Shown piece by piece: positions 11,855 through 21,437 of a stretch of DNA of 64,000 nt. The stretch's first letter is position 1; every line of letters begins with the position of its first letter. The notes below the pieces were generated by a model. It was not told the origin of the DNA, ran no database searches, and saw nothing but the letters and a program-made list of their open reading frames with translations. This DNA is from Pseudomonas bijieensis (lineage in GTDB: Bacteria > Pseudomonadota > Gammaproteobacteria > Pseudomonadales > Pseudomonadaceae): positions 2,232,001 through 2,296,000 of the forward strand of contig NZ_CP048810.1 of NCBI RefSeq assembly GCF_013347965.1, written 5' to 3'. Position numbers and translations under genes: made by a program.

Positions 11855-11875
11855 CAATTGTGTGCAATTTAATTG
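11855..11875 (-). promoter_or_regulatory. Candidate OspR/OhrR operator upstream of gpx-ospR
   Basis: CAATTTAATTG at 11865-11875 is an inverted repeat, with a further CAATTG at 11855-11860. OhrR-family repressors are known to bind AT-rich repeats of the type ACAATTAAATTGT. It lies 51-71 bases before the gpx start, where an operator would be expected. Binding is inferred. Confidence 0.55.
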
Positions 11876-11908
11876 TCCGAAACCATGACTTCAGCCCTCC
11901 GGGCTTTT

Positions 11909-12040
11909 GTGGCGAGGGAGCTTGCTCCCGCTCGGCGGCGCAGCCGTCGTAAAACCGGCCGACGCGGTCTGCCAGGAGAATTATGCCAGGCCGTTTTGGG
12001 GCGGCTGTGCCGCCCAGCGGGAGCAAGCTCCCTCGCCACA
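11909..12040. repeat. REP pair, GTGGCGAGGGAGCTTGCTCCC type
   Basis: Two head-to-head copies (11909-11930 and 12019-12040) of a Pseudomonas REP palindrome flank a spacer that itself has inverted GGCGGC-rich segments. It sits upstream of gpx and downstream of msrB, both on the minus strand. It can form a large cruciform or RNA hairpin. Confidence 0.85.
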
Positions 12041-12062
12041 GGAGGATTGTGGTGAACAGTCC

Positions 12063-12455
12063 CTACCGAGGCACGAGATCCAGGCACACCGAGTTGATGC
12101 AGTACCGCAGCCCCGTCGGCGGCGGACCGTCGGGGAAGACGTGGCCCAAGTGGGCATCACATTTGGCACAGACCACCTCGGTACGGATCATGCCGTGGCT
12201 GACGTCCCGCACCTCGACCACCGCGCTGCCTTCGATCGGCGCGTAGAAACTCGGCCAGCCGCAGCCAGAGTCAAATTTGGTCCGCGAATCGAACAACGGT
12301 TCATTGCAGCAGATGCAGTGGTACACACCGTCGGTCTTGGTGGCGTTGTACTTACCGGAGAACGGTCGTTCGGTGCCCTTCAACCGACAGACGTTGTACT
12401 GCTCCGGGTCGAGCATGGCGCGCCATTCTTCAAGGGTTTTCTGCAACTTTTCCAT
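12063..12455 (-). CDS. msrB: Peptide-methionine (R)-S-oxide reductase MsrB
   Basis: 130 residues, with a good ribosome site (GAGGTAGGA) before the ATG at 12455. It reduces protein-bound methionine-R-sulfoxide. Zinc ligands Cys47, Cys50, Cys96 and Cys99 are present, catalytic Cys119 lies in RYCINS, and Cys65 in GCGWPSF may resolve. The gene is divergent from alaA. Together with gpx, ospR and the MsrC-like gene it makes a redox-repair neighbourhood. The leader contains a terminator-shaped hairpin. Confidence 0.96.
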   Translation of the reverse strand: MEKLQKTLEEWRAMLDPEQYNVCRLKGTERPFSGKYNATKTDGVYHCICCNEPLFDSRTKFDSGCGWPSFYAPIEGSAVVEVRDVSHGMIRTEVVCAKCDAHLGHVFPDGPPPTGLRYCINSVCLDLVPR

Positions 12456-12474
12456 CGTCCTACCTCGGCAATTG

Positions 12475-12510
12475 AAAAAGCCCGATCCGATGCTTTTCCG
12501 CAGATCGGGC
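12475..12510 (-). terminator. Terminator-shaped hairpin in the msrB leader
   Basis: On the minus strand GCCCGATC (12510-12503) pairs with GATCGGGC (12487-12480) and is followed by TTTTTC. No minus-strand gene lies upstream, because alaA is divergent, so the structure sits between any msrB promoter and the msrB start, 20 bases before the ATG. It could attenuate msrB or block antisense transcription. Confidence 0.5.
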
Positions 12511-12676
12511 GGCACGTATGATTGCGCCTCGTCAGACGCCAGTCTGGCAGTCACGTCATGCGCATTCAAACGGATTGTGGCGCCTATTACCGCGTCAGGC
12601 CTGGGCACAGACGCAGGATCCCCAGTACGGTAGTTCATACGCCGCCTGGATCGTTCATTTTCGGGAACACATCGCC

Positions 12677-13888
12677 ATGCAGGTCAGCAAATCGAACAAG
12701 CTCGCCAACGTCTGCTACGACATTCGCGGCCCGGTGCTCAAGCACGCCAAACGCCTGGAAGAGGAAGGCCATCGCATCCTCAAGCTGAACATCGGCAACC
12801 CGGCGCCCTTTGGTTTCGAAGCGCCCGATGAAATTCTCCAGGACGTCATCCGCAACCTGCCGACGGCCCAGGGCTACAGCGACTCCAAGGGCCTGTTCAG
12901 TGCCCGTAAGGCCGTGATGCAGTACTACCAGCAGAAGCAGGTCGAAGGGATCGGCATCGAGGACATCTACCTGGGCAACGGCGTGTCCGAGCTGATCGTG
13001 ATGTCCATGCAGGCGCTGCTCAACAACGGCGACGAAGTGCTGGTGCCGGCGCCGGACTATCCGCTGTGGACCGCTGCCGTGAGCCTGTCCGGTGGCAACC
13101 CGGTGCATTACCTGTGCGACGAACAGGCCAACTGGTTCCCCGACCTGGCGGACATCAAGGCCAAGATCACGCCCAATACCAAGGCACTGGTGATCATCAA
13201 CCCGAACAACCCAACCGGCGCCGTGTATTCCAGGGAAGTGCTGCTGGGCATGCTGGAACTGGCCCGCCAGCACAACCTGGTGGTGTTCTCCGACGAGATC
13301 TACGACAAGATCCTCTACGACGATGCCGTGCATGTCTGCACCGCGTCCCTGGCGCCAGACCTGCTGTGCCTGACTTTCAACGGCCTGTCCAAATCCTATC
13401 GGGTCGCCGGTTTCCGCTCCGGCTGGATCGCTATCTCCGGGCCCAAGCACCACGCCCAGAGCTACATCGAAGGCATCGACATGCTGGCCAACATGCGCCT
13501 GTGCGCCAACGTGCCGAGCCAGCATGCGATCCAGACGGCGCTGGGCGGCTACCAGAGCATCAACGACCTGGTCCTGCCCCAGGGCCGGCTGCTGGAACAG
13601 CGCAATCGCACCTGGGAATTGCTCAACGACATTCCTGGCGTCAGTTGCGTCAAGCCGATGGGCGCGCTGTATGCCTTCCCACGGATCGACCCGAAGGTCT
13701 GCCCGATCCACAACGATGAAAAATTCGTCCTCGACCTGCTGCTGTCCGAAAAGCTGCTGGTGGTCCAGGGAACGGCGTTCAACTGGCCGTGGCCGGACCA
13801 CTTCCGCGTCGTGACCCTGCCGCGGGTCGATGACCTCGACCAGGCCATTGGCCGGATCGGCAACTTCCTCAAGTCCTACCGTCAATAA
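12677..13888 (+). CDS. alaA: Alanine transaminase-type PLP aminotransferase
   Basis: 403 residues, class I/II aminotransferase fold. The PLP lysine is Lys239 in [17 protein letters not shown], and [10 protein letters not shown] and SDEIYDKI carry the usual cofactor contacts. Length and sequence fit AlaA (YfbQ), which makes alanine from pyruvate and glutamate. The start at 12677 is chosen for GGGAA upstream and because the family begins MQ(V/I)..SNKL; the open frame before it crosses the msrB promoter region. Confidence 0.92.
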   Translation: MQVSKSNKLANVCYDIRGPVLKHAKRLEEEGHRILKLNIGNPAPFGFEAPDEILQDVIRNLPTAQGYSDSKGLFSARKAVMQYYQQKQVEGIGIEDIYLGNGVSELIVMSMQALLNNGDEVLVPAPDYPLWTAAVSLSGGNPVHYLCDEQANWFPDLADIKAKITPNTKALVIINPNNPTGAVYSREVLLGMLELARQHNLVVFSDEIYDKILYDDAVHVCTASLAPDLLCLTFNGLSKSYRVAGFRSGWIAISGPKHHAQSYIEGIDMLANMRLCANVPSQHAIQTALGGYQSINDLVLPQGRLLEQRNRTWELLNDIPGVSCVKPMGALYAFPRIDPKVCPIHNDEKFVLDLLLSEKLLVVQGTAFNWPWPDHFRVVTLPRVDDLDQAIGRIGNFLKSYRQ

Positions 13889-14190
13889 GCCAGGCAGCGT
13901 GCGGGGAGTCCTCGCCTCGCACGCTGTTTGATTCAGCAACATATCCGTTCTGCCGACTCCGCCAGGCCTTCTACACTAGGGACTGGAGAGCCAACGGGCA
14001 CCCCGGCTCAATGTTCACGGGGTGCAGGCGCCGTATTTCTTTTCCCCAGTCACTTTCAGAAAAGTCTTTCAAACATTTAGGACAGCTGTAGGACACAGTT
14101 TGAAATAGTCGGTGAGTTGAATAGCCTGCGGCAGCACCTTATATACCCCGCATAACGCTACATCTTTAGCACGAGGAGATTTCCACAACC
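13889..14190. other. Intergenic region alaA-htpX
   Basis: About 300 bp without a gene. It holds a GC-rich hairpin just after alaA (13895-13926, then TTTG, a possible alaA terminator), a second hairpin at 13998-14025 (GCACCCCG/CGGGGTGC) and the AT-richer htpX promoter region. I could not place a clear heat-shock promoter. Confidence 0.5.
13895..13926 (+). terminator. Possible alaA terminator
   Basis: CAGCGTGCG pairs with CGCACGCTG around a short loop, ending in a weak T run (TTTG), 6 bases after the alaA stop. Confidence 0.5.
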
Positions 14191-15078
14191 ATGATGCGCA
14201 TCCTGCTGTTCTTGGCCACTAACCTGGCGGTCGTGCTGATTGCCAGCATCACCCTGAGCCTCTTCGGCTTCAACGGGTTCATGGCGGCCAACGGGGTTGA
14301 CCTCAACCTCAATCAGCTGCTGATTTTCTGTGCGGTGTTCGGTTTCGCCGGTTCCCTGTTCTCGCTGTTCATCTCCAAGTGGATGGCGAAGATGAGCACC
14401 AGCACCCAGATCATCAGCCAGCCGCGCACTCGCCACGAGCAATGGCTGCTGCAAACCGTCGAGCAGTTGTCCCGCGAAGCCGGCATCAAGATGCCGGAAG
14501 TCGGTATCTTCCCGGCCTACGAGGCCAACGCCTTCGCCACCGGCTGGAACAAGAACGACGCCCTGGTCGCCGTCAGCCAGGGTTTGCTCGAGCGGTTCTC
14601 GCCCGATGAAGTCAAGGCCGTGCTGGCCCACGAGATCGGCCACGTCGCCAACGGCGACATGGTGACTCTGGCGCTGATCCAGGGCGTGGTGAACACCTTC
14701 GTGATGTTCTTCGCCCGCATCATCGGCAACTTCGTCGACAAGGTGATCTTCAAGAACGAAGAGGGCCAAGGCATCGCCTACTACGTGGCGACCATCTTCG
14801 CCGAGTTGGTACTGGGCATCCTCGCCAGCGCCATCGTCATGTGGTTCTCGCGCAAGCGCGAGTTCCGCGCCGACGACGCCGGTGCACGCCTGGCTGGTAC
14901 CAGCGCCATGATCGGTGCCCTGCAACGCCTGCGCGCCGAGCAAGGCTTGCCGGTGCACATGCCCGACACCCTGAATGCCTTTGGCATCAACGGTGGCATC
15001 AAGCAGGGCCTGGCGCGCATGTTCATGAGCCACCCGCCGCTGGAAGAGCGTATCGACGCACTGCGTCGTCGCGGCTGA
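14191..15078 (+). CDS. htpX: Membrane zinc metalloprotease HtpX (M48B)
   Basis: 295 residues. Two N-terminal membrane helices (about 5-25 and 35-55) are followed by the zinc motif HEIGH at 147-151 and two further hydrophobic stretches. HtpX degrades misfolded inner-membrane proteins together with FtsH. It has a strong ribosome site (GAGGAGA) and stands alone, with a terminator right behind it. Confidence 0.97.
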   Translation: MMRILLFLATNLAVVLIASITLSLFGFNGFMAANGVDLNLNQLLIFCAVFGFAGSLFSLFISKWMAKMSTSTQIISQPRTRHEQWLLQTVEQLSREAGIKMPEVGIFPAYEANAFATGWNKNDALVAVSQGLLERFSPDEVKAVLAHEIGHVANGDMVTLALIQGVVNTFVMFFARIIGNFVDKVIFKNEEGQGIAYYVATIFAELVLGILASAIVMWFSRKREFRADDAGARLAGTSAMIGALQRLRAEQGLPVHMPDTLNAFGINGGIKQGLARMFMSHPPLEERIDALRRRG

Positions 15079-15095
15079 CTGAAGCCTCAAGAGAA

Positions 15096-15121
15096 AGCCC
15101 GCAGCGATGCGGGCTTTTTTT
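15096..15121 (+). terminator. Intrinsic terminator after htpX
   Basis: AGCCCGCAGCGATGCGGGCT followed by a T run, 17 bases after the htpX stop. Confidence 0.9.
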
Positions 15122-15158
15122 GTCTGCTGGTTTAGGCACGCCAGCACAAACACTCACT

Positions 15159-15812
15159 TCAACGACTGGAAATCCGATACACCCGCTCATCCAGCCGCTT
15201 CACTCCAGCCTGCAAGAACTTCCAGCTTTCCCCCAGCACATCCTGTTCCTGCAAGACCTCCAGCCGCCAGACATTTCCCAGCAGCCGCAGCACCTCATCA
15301 TTTCCTACGGAGAAAGGTGGGCCAGGCATTTCATCCTGGTTGTAATCCAGGGTAATCAGCAATCCCACGCACGCGGGCATGATTTTCTGCAAATGAACCG
15401 CATACCGCTCTCGCATCGCCATTGGCAAGGCAATCAACGCAGCACGGTCGTACAACGCCGCGCAATCGGCCACATCTGCAGCACTCAAGGCAAAGAAATC
15501 ACCACAGCGGATTTCGACACCCTCGGCACGGAAGACCTTGAACGCGCCCTCCTCACTTACGCTCGGCTCAAGCTGACGTTCAAGAAAAAAATCAGTGGCG
15601 GCTTTTTCCGACAATTCCACGCCCAACACCGAATACCCCTGATGGGCAAGCCACAGCAGATCCAGGCTTTTTCCGCACAACGGCACCAGCACCCGACTGC
15701 CCTGCGCCAGGCCCAGTTGCGGCCAGAAATGTTGCAGGTAGGGGTTCACTTCCGGCAGGTGAAAACCAATCTGGTTCGATGACCAGCGCTTGTGCCAAAA
15801 CTCGGGCTCCAT
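15159..15812 (-). CDS. tpm: Thiopurine S-methyltransferase
   Basis: 217 residues, class I SAM-dependent methyltransferase. The N-terminal [22 protein letters not shown] and the SAM loop [12 protein letters not shown] are diagnostic of bacterial TPMT. The bacterial enzyme methylates tellurium and selenium oxyanions and can give tellurite resistance. GGAGTG precedes the ATG. It is a single gene, divergent from the dioxygenase gene and convergent with htpX. Confidence 0.96.
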   Translation of the reverse strand: MEPEFWHKRWSSNQIGFHLPEVNPYLQHFWPQLGLAQGSRVLVPLCGKSLDLLWLAHQGYSVLGVELSEKAATDFFLERQLEPSVSEEGAFKVFRAEGVEIRCGDFFALSAADVADCAALYDRAALIALPMAMRERYAVHLQKIMPACVGLLITLDYNQDEMPGPPFSVGNDEVLRLLGNVWRLEVLQEQDVLGESWKFLQAGVKRLDERVYRISSR

Positions 15813-15916
15813 GATTCACTCCAAAAAACTCGATCAAAACGGGCTAAAACTTATATTAGATTTAGATCATTGACCTGACGGAAGATGATCACATCTTAAC
15901 GCTCAGGAGCCCCTTC

Positions 15917-16684
15917 ATGCTGCCCAGCCTGTTTATCTCCCATGGCTCACCCATGCTCGCTCTGGAACCCGGCGACAGCGGTCCGGCATTGGCTCGCCTG
16001 GCCGCTCAATTGCCCAAGCCCAAGGCCATCGTCATCGTATCCGCCCACTGGGAAAGCAATGAACTGTTGGTCAGTGCCAATCCGCAGCCGCGCACCTGGC
16101 ACGACTTCGGCGGCTTTCCACCGGCGCTGTATGAGGTGCAGTACCCCGCGCCTGGTGATCCTCAACTGGCGACGCAAGTGGCAGACATGCTCAATGCCGC
16201 GCACCTGCCAGCACGCCTCGACCCTCAACGGTCCTCCGACCATGGCGTCTGGGTGCCATTGTCGTTGATGTACCCGGAGGGCGACATTCCGGTGGTGCAG
16301 GTTTCCCTGCCCAGCCGCCAAGGGCCGGCGTTGCAGACACAGGTCGGCCAAGCCCTGGCGGGCCTGCGCCAGCAAGACATCCTGTTGATCGGCTCCGGCA
16401 GCATCACCCATAACCTGCGCGACCTGGACTGGAACGCTGGCCCCGACAGCATCGAGCCTTGGGCCAAGGCCTTTCGTGATTGGATAGTCGAGCGACTGGC
16501 GGCCGACGACGAGGCCGCGCTGCACGATTACCGGCGTCAGGCGCCCAATGCCGTGCGCAGCCACCCCAGCGACGAGCATTTGTTGCCGCTGTATTTCGCC
16601 CGGGGTGCGGGTGGGAAGTTCAGCGTTGCCCACCAAGGCTTCACGATGGGGACGTTGGGGATGGATATCTATCGGTTTGACTGA
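15917..16684 (+). CDS. DODA-type extradiol dioxygenase family protein
   Basis: 255 residues of the LigB/DODA superfamily (YgiD-like). Probable metal ligands are His9 in ISHGSPM and His44 in VSAHWE, with further histidines in DHGVWVPL and SITHNLRDL. Relatives open catechol rings such as DOPA, but YgiD-type enzymes often have unknown natural substrates. A clear CAGGAG site precedes the start. Monocistronic, followed by a REP pair. Confidence 0.88.
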   Translation: MLPSLFISHGSPMLALEPGDSGPALARLAAQLPKPKAIVIVSAHWESNELLVSANPQPRTWHDFGGFPPALYEVQYPAPGDPQLATQVADMLNAAHLPARLDPQRSSDHGVWVPLSLMYPEGDIPVVQVSLPSRQGPALQTQVGQALAGLRQQDILLIGSGSITHNLRDLDWNAGPDSIEPWAKAFRDWIVERLAADDEAALHDYRRQAPNAVRSHPSDEHLLPLYFARGAGGKFSVAHQGFTMGTLGMDIYRFD

Positions 16685-16704
16685 CAGATAGACCGGGTCG
16701 CTCC

Positions 16705-16781
16705 AATCGCGAGCAGGCTCGCTCCCACATTGGATTTTCGGCGTTCACAAAACCCCTGTGGGAGCGAGCCTGCTCGCGATT
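16705..16781. repeat. REP pair, GTGGGAGCGAGCCTGCTCGCG type
   Basis: Two inverted copies (about 16705-16730 and 16757-16781) between the convergent dioxygenase and deaD genes. Confidence 0.9.
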
Positions 16782-16828
16782 GGCGTCCACACCACTCTCC
16801 TGAAGGCACGCCAAACAACAGACAAAAA

Positions 16829-16855
16829 AATCCCCGAACCAGTCGGGGATTTTTC
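16829..16855 (-). terminator. Terminator of deaD (bidirectional shape)
   Basis: TCCCCGA / TCGGGGA stem with T runs on both sides, 28 bases after the deaD stop. It can serve both convergent genes. Confidence 0.9.
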
Positions 16856-16883
16856 ATGTTCGATCAATCAGCCCAAGAGCCGA

Positions 16884-18557
16884 TCAATCTTCGCGATAGC
16901 GGCGCAGCTTGAGCTGCTTGCCGGCCACGCGGGTGTCTTTCAGCTTGGTCAGCAACTTCTCCAGACCATCTTCCGGCAGCTCGACCAGGCTGAAGCTGTC
17001 ACGCACCTGGATGCGGCCGATGGCTTCGCGGGCCAGGCCGCCTTCGTTGAGGATGGCACCCAGCAGGTTCTTGGCCGCGATGCCGTCACGGGCACCCAGC
17101 GCGGTACGGCAGCGAGCACGACCTTCGGCCAGCGGGATCGGGGCACGACGCTCGCGATCACCACGGTCCGGACGATCACCGGTGCGCTCAGGACGATCGC
17201 CACGCGGGGCGCTGTTCGGCACCAGGGGACGTTCCTTCTCGATTGCAGCCAGGTTCAGCGCTTGGCCGTTGGTGGCCTTGCGCAGCAGTGCGGCGGCCAG
17301 TGCGCGCGGGGTGCAACCGATGTCGGCGGTCAGGCGATCGAGCAGATCACCGTGGGTCGATTCGGCGTCAGCCACCAGTGGCGACAGGCTGTTGGTCAGT
17401 TTCTTGATGCGGGCATCGAGAACAGCCTGAGCGTCCGGCAGGCGAACTTCAGCGACTTTCTGACCAGTCACACGCTCGATCACTTGCAGCATGCGGCGCT
17501 CGCGCGGGGTAACCAGCAGCAGCGCGCGGCCTTCGCGACCGGCACGGCCGGTACGACCGATACGGTGAACGTAGGATTCCGGGTCGTACGGCATGTCCAC
17601 GTTGAACACGTGGGTGATGCGCGGAACGTCCAGGCCACGGGCCGCGACGTCGGTCGCGACCACGATGTCCAGGCGGCCATCCTTGAGGGAGTCGATCACG
17701 CGCTCACGCTGGTTCTGGGCAATGTCACCATTCAGCGCAGCGGCTTTGTAGCCTTTGGCTTCCAGGGCGCTGGCCAGGTCCAGGGTCGCTTGCTTGGTGC
17801 GCACGAACATGATCAGGGCGTCGAAGTCTTCCACTTCCAGCAAGCTGAGAACAGCGGAAGTCTTCTGGTCAGCGTGAACCAGCAGGTGAGCTTGTTCGAT
17901 CGCGGTAACGGTCTGGGTCTTGGTCTGGATCTTCACGTGCTGCGGATCGCGCAGGTGGCGCTCGGCAATGGCACGGATCGATTGCGGCAGGGTGGCCGAG
18001 AACAATACGGTCTGACGGGTTGCTGGCAGGGCCTTGAAGATGACTTCCAGGTCGTCCATGAAACCCAGCTTGAGCATTTCGTCGGCTTCGTCCAGAACCA
18101 GGTGGTTCACGGTGGCCAGGACTTTTTCGTCACGACGCAGGTGATCGCACAGACGACCCGGAGTGGCGACAACGATCTGCGCACCATTACGGATGGCTTT
18201 CAGTTGTGGGCCCATCGGCGCACCGCCGTAGACGGCCACAACGGTAACGCCAGGCATCTGCTTGGAATAGGTTTCGAAAGCGGTTGCTACTTGCAGCGCC
18301 AACTCACGAGTTGGCGCCAGGATCAGGGCTTGCGGTTCGCGCTTTGCAGGATCGATGCGATGCAGGATCGGCAGGGCGAACGCAGCGGTTTTACCCGTAC
18401 CGGTTTGCGCCTGGCCAATCATGTCGTGGCCGGCCATGATGATCGGGATCGATTGCTGCTGAATAGCCGAAGGTTCTTCGTAGCCGGTCGCAGTGACGGC
18501 GGCAAGAATGTTCGGGTTGAGATTAAAAGCGGCGAAGCCGCCGGTTTCCTGGGTCAT
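16884..18557 (-). CDS. deaD: DEAD-box ATP-dependent RNA helicase DeaD/CsdA
   Basis: 557 residues. The helicase core shows the Q motif (YEEPSAIQ), Walker A AQTGTGKT, DEAD box VLDEADEML, SAT and HRIGRTGRAGR; the C-terminal DbpA-type RNA-binding domain ends in an R-rich tail. It unwinds structured RNA in ribosome assembly and cold adaptation. The start at 18557 (MTQETGGFAAF) matches the family; the open frame upstream lies in the leader. A TATAGT box about 220 bases upstream suggests a long 5' leader, as is known for cold-shock helicases. Confidence 0.95.
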   Translation of the reverse strand: MTQETGGFAAFNLNPNILAAVTATGYEEPSAIQQQSIPIIMAGHDMIGQAQTGTGKTAAFALPILHRIDPAKREPQALILAPTRELALQVATAFETYSKQMPGVTVVAVYGGAPMGPQLKAIRNGAQIVVATPGRLCDHLRRDEKVLATVNHLVLDEADEMLKLGFMDDLEVIFKALPATRQTVLFSATLPQSIRAIAERHLRDPQHVKIQTKTQTVTAIEQAHLLVHADQKTSAVLSLLEVEDFDALIMFVRTKQATLDLASALEAKGYKAAALNGDIAQNQRERVIDSLKDGRLDIVVATDVAARGLDVPRITHVFNVDMPYDPESYVHRIGRTGRAGREGRALLLVTPRERRMLQVIERVTGQKVAEVRLPDAQAVLDARIKKLTNSLSPLVADAESTHGDLLDRLTADIGCTPRALAAALLRKATNGQALNLAAIEKERPLVPNSAPRGDRPERTGDRPDRGDRERRAPIPLAEGRARCRTALGARDGIAAKNLLGAILNEGGLAREAIGRIQVRDSFSLVELPEDGLEKLLTKLKDTRVAGKQLKLRRYRED

Positions 18558-19044
18558 GGGTCTGCCTCTAAGTGCATCCGCAAAGACCCATGCTCCAAAG
18601 CTGCGCGTGCCGTGTTGAGACTCAAGAGTCGCCCTGGCTGCTTTGTCGGCGGGGATTTGCGAAAACGAATGAATGGAAAAAGAACGTCGTGGAAGCATCC
18701 GTTGTGCGGACATGCAACCGAAGCTGACTTCGGGGAATTGCGCTACCTTGACGCGGCCCGGCTAAAGGCCGGCGCGCACTATACCGGAATTCGCCCGAAA
18801 AGGGAGCTTTTTTTATCGCCAGACCCCGTTATAGGGCTCTCTGCCACGGGCCCTGGGATTAACGGTACAACCGTTTGTTTTGCGAAGGCTCGGCGTTGCG
18901 GGGGTGGGGTGCTAAAACGGTTCATCTTTCCCCTGTGGGAGCAAAGCTCGCTCGCGATGAACACAACTCAGCACTTGCGGGAATTGCAGTGCCTGTATCG
19001 CGAGCAAGCTTTGCTCCCACAGGGTTTATCACACCTGGCATGTA
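18558..19044. other. Long intergenic region and leader upstream of deaD
   Basis: About 490 bp. It holds the probable deaD leader with GC-rich inverted segments (for example around 18757-18777), a TATAGT at 18783-18778 on the minus strand as a possible -10 box, a T-rich tract near 18810, and a REP pair at 18930-19024. No coding signal seen. Confidence 0.55.
18930..19024. repeat. REP pair, GTGGGAGCAAAGC type
   Basis: Inverted copies at about 18932-18958 and 18998-19024, between the spermidine-synthase-like gene and deaD. Confidence 0.88.
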
Positions 19045-19800
19045 TCACGTTGCCGGACGGATGGCCTTGATCAACGACTGCAACGAATAACCCAGCCTCG
19101 GCGCCAGCCCTTCGGCCCTGGCGACCAGTCCTTGCATGTCCAGCTCCTGGTCCAGGTCCGCCGGCACGATCAGGATCACATTGCCCTCCTTCACCGGCAG
19201 TTCCCAGTAATGCCGGTGGTACAAACCGCGCAACAGCGCCGCACCCAATGGCTTGCCGTCATCGGTGGCCCACTGGTTGATCACCAGCCAGCCGCCCGGA
19301 TTGAGGCGCTTCTGGCAGTTTTCCAGGAACCCCCAGGCCAGATGCCCGACGCCTGGGCCGACATCGGTATAGAGGTCGACGAAAATCAGATCCGCCGGCT
19401 CCGCCGTTTCAAGCAATTCCAAGGCATCGCCAACGCGGATGTACAGTCGCGGGTCGTCGTCCAACCCCAGGTATTCGATGGCCAGGCGCGGCACGTCGGG
19501 GCGCAGTTCGATGGCTTCGACATCTTCCAGCGGCAGGAACTTGAGGCAGGCCTGGGTCAGCGTACCGGCGCCCAACCCCAGGAACAGCGCGCTTTCCGGC
19601 TGCTCGTGACACAACGCACCGATGAGCATGGCGCGGGTGTAGTCGTATTCGAGCCAGCTCGGATCAGCCGTGAACACGCAGCTCTGCTCAATGGCATCGC
19701 CGAACTCAAGAAACCGGTAGTCGGCCACTTCGAAGACCCGGATCATGCCGAACTCGTCGTGCACTTCGGCGAGCAGATGCTCGACGCGCTCCTCTGTCAT
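19045..19800 (-). CDS. Spermidine/spermine synthase-fold protein
   Basis: 251 residues with the SAM-type Rossmann signature LFLGLGAGTLTQ and DLIFVDLYTD, as in the SpeE superfamily. It lacks the N-terminal beta domain of true spermidine synthases and is common as a stand-alone protein in Pseudomonas, so the substrate is open. The ATG at 19800 has AGGAG upstream. It is divergent from the class II DAHP synthase. Confidence 0.85.
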   Translation of the reverse strand: MTEERVEHLLAEVHDEFGMIRVFEVADYRFLEFGDAIEQSCVFTADPSWLEYDYTRAMLIGALCHEQPESALFLGLGAGTLTQACLKFLPLEDVEAIELRPDVPRLAIEYLGLDDDPRLYIRVGDALELLETAEPADLIFVDLYTDVGPGVGHLAWGFLENCQKRLNPGGWLVINQWATDDGKPLGAALLRGLYHRHYWELPVKEGNVILIVPADLDQELDMQGLVARAEGLAPRLGYSLQSLIKAIRPAT

Positions 19801-19952
19801 TTCATCTCCTGATGGTCGCCGGACGGACTGCGGCAACGCGCTGGACTGTACGCAAGTTGTACAAAGGGGCAATTGTCCGCGAAGCGACGCAAACAGGTCA
19901 CGCACTAATTTGCTGATAACATGGCCGTCCGAGCGTAAATCACCTAGAGATC

Positions 19953-21302
19953 ATGATGAGCCAACCCTGGAGCCCTGACAGCTGGCGCGCCCTGCCGATC
20001 CAGCAACAACCCCGCTACCCCGACGCCGCGCACCTGTTGCAGGTAGAGCAGACCTTGGCCAGTTATCCGCCACTGGTGTTTGCCGGTGAAGCCCGGGAGT
20101 TGCGCCGTCAGTTCGCCGAAGTGACCCAGGGCCGGGCGTTCCTGCTGCAAGGCGGTGATTGCGCCGAGAGCTTTGCCGAGTTCTCGGCGGCCAAGATCCG
20201 CGACACCTTCAAGGTGCTCTTGCAGATGGCAATCGTCATGACCTTTGCCGCCGGTTGCCCGGTGGTCAAGGTCGGCCGCATGGCCGGGCAGTTCGCCAAG
20301 CCACGTTCGGCCAACGACGAAACCATCGATGGCGTGACCCTGCCGGCCTACCGGGGCGACATCGTCAATGGCATCGGTTTCGACGAGAAAAGCCGCGTGC
20401 CGGACCCGGAGCGGTTGCTGCAGTCCTACCACCAGTCCACCGCCACCTTGAACCTGCTGCGCGCCTTCGCCCAGGGCGGGTTCGCCGACCTGCACCAGGT
20501 ACACAAGTGGAACCTGGACTTCATCGCCAATTCGGCCCTGGCGGAAAAATACAGCCACCTGGCCGACCGCATCGACGAAACCCTGGCGTTCATGCGCGCC
20601 TGCGGCATGGACAGCTCGCCACAACTGCGCGAAACCAGTTTCTTCACTGCCCACGAAGCGTTGCTGCTCAATTACGAAGAAGCCTTCGTGCGCCGTGACA
20701 GCCTGACCAACGACTATTACGACTGCTCGGCCCACATGCTGTGGATCGGCGACCGCACCCGTCAACTGGACGGCGCCCATGTCGAATTCCTGCGCGGGGT
20801 GAACAACCCGATCGGGGTCAAGGTTGGCCCGAGCATGGACCCGGACGACCTGATCCGCCTGATCGACGTGCTCAACCCGGACAACGACCCCGGCCGACTG
20901 AACCTGATCGCCCGGATGGGCGCCAACAAGGTCGGCGAACACTTGCCACCCCTGTTGCGCGCCGTACAGCGTGAAGGCAAGCAGGTGCTGTGGAGCAGCG
21001 ACCCGATGCACGGCAACACCATCAAGGCCAGCAGCGGCTACAAGACCCGGGACTTCGCGCAGATCCTCGGCGAGGTGAAGCAGTTCTTCCAGGCCCACGA
21101 AGCCGAGGGCACCTATGCTGGCGGGATTCACATCGAAATGACCGGGCAGAACGTCACCGAATGCATCGGCGGTGCACGGCCGATTACCGAGGATGGGCTG
21201 TCGGACCGCTACCACACCCATTGCGATCCGCGGATGAATGCCGACCAGTCGCTGGAGTTGGCGTTTTTGATTGCCGAGACGTTGAAGCAGGTTCGGCGGT
21301 GA
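19953..21302 (+). CDS. Class II 3-deoxy-7-phosphoheptulonate (DAHP) synthase
   Basis: 449 residues, plant-type (AroA-II) DAHP synthase, first step of the shikimate pathway (PEP plus erythrose-4-phosphate). Visible: [12 protein letters not shown] with the metal cysteine, [24 protein letters not shown] and [13 protein letters not shown]. The start is one of two adjacent ATGs (19953 or 19956). A class I enzyme is encoded at 33925, so the window has both kinds. In P. aeruginosa class II enzymes serve primary or phenazine pathways depending on subtype; here there are no phenazine genes nearby. Confidence 0.95.
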   Translation: MMSQPWSPDSWRALPIQQQPRYPDAAHLLQVEQTLASYPPLVFAGEARELRRQFAEVTQGRAFLLQGGDCAESFAEFSAAKIRDTFKVLLQMAIVMTFAAGCPVVKVGRMAGQFAKPRSANDETIDGVTLPAYRGDIVNGIGFDEKSRVPDPERLLQSYHQSTATLNLLRAFAQGGFADLHQVHKWNLDFIANSALAEKYSHLADRIDETLAFMRACGMDSSPQLRETSFFTAHEALLLNYEEAFVRRDSLTNDYYDCSAHMLWIGDRTRQLDGAHVEFLRGVNNPIGVKVGPSMDPDDLIRLIDVLNPDNDPGRLNLIARMGANKVGEHLPPLLRAVQREGKQVLWSSDPMHGNTIKASSGYKTRDFAQILGEVKQFFQAHEAEGTYAGGIHIEMTGQNVTECIGGARPITEDGLSDRYHTHCDPRMNADQSLELAFLIAETLKQVRR

Positions 21303-21334
21303 GTCAGTAAGCTCTTCTTCGCCGGTTAAATTGT

Positions 21335-21429
21335 TATCGCGAGCAGGCTCGCTCCCACATTGGATCTGCTGTGAACATAAAAGCTGTGGTCACCCGAGAT
21401 CCCTTGTGGGAGCGAGCCTGCTCGCGATA
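21335..21429. repeat. REP pair, GTGGGAGCGAGCCTGCTCGCG type
   Basis: Two inverted copies between the convergent DAHP synthase and ycaQ genes. Confidence 0.9.
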
Positions 21430-21437
21430 GCGTCGGG

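Noticed and set aside
12635..13942. A 435-codon minus-strand frame opposite alaA
   Set aside because: Antisense shadow; alaA has all aminotransferase motifs.
14100..14190. Sigma32-type heat-shock promoter before htpX
   Set aside because: TTGAA and CCCCGCAT elements are present, but their spacing (about 23 bases) is too long for a convincing call.
16758..19070. A 770-codon plus-strand frame running through deaD
   Set aside because: It lies antisense to the clear deaD helicase gene; its translation is low-complexity and has no domain. An artefact of high GC content.
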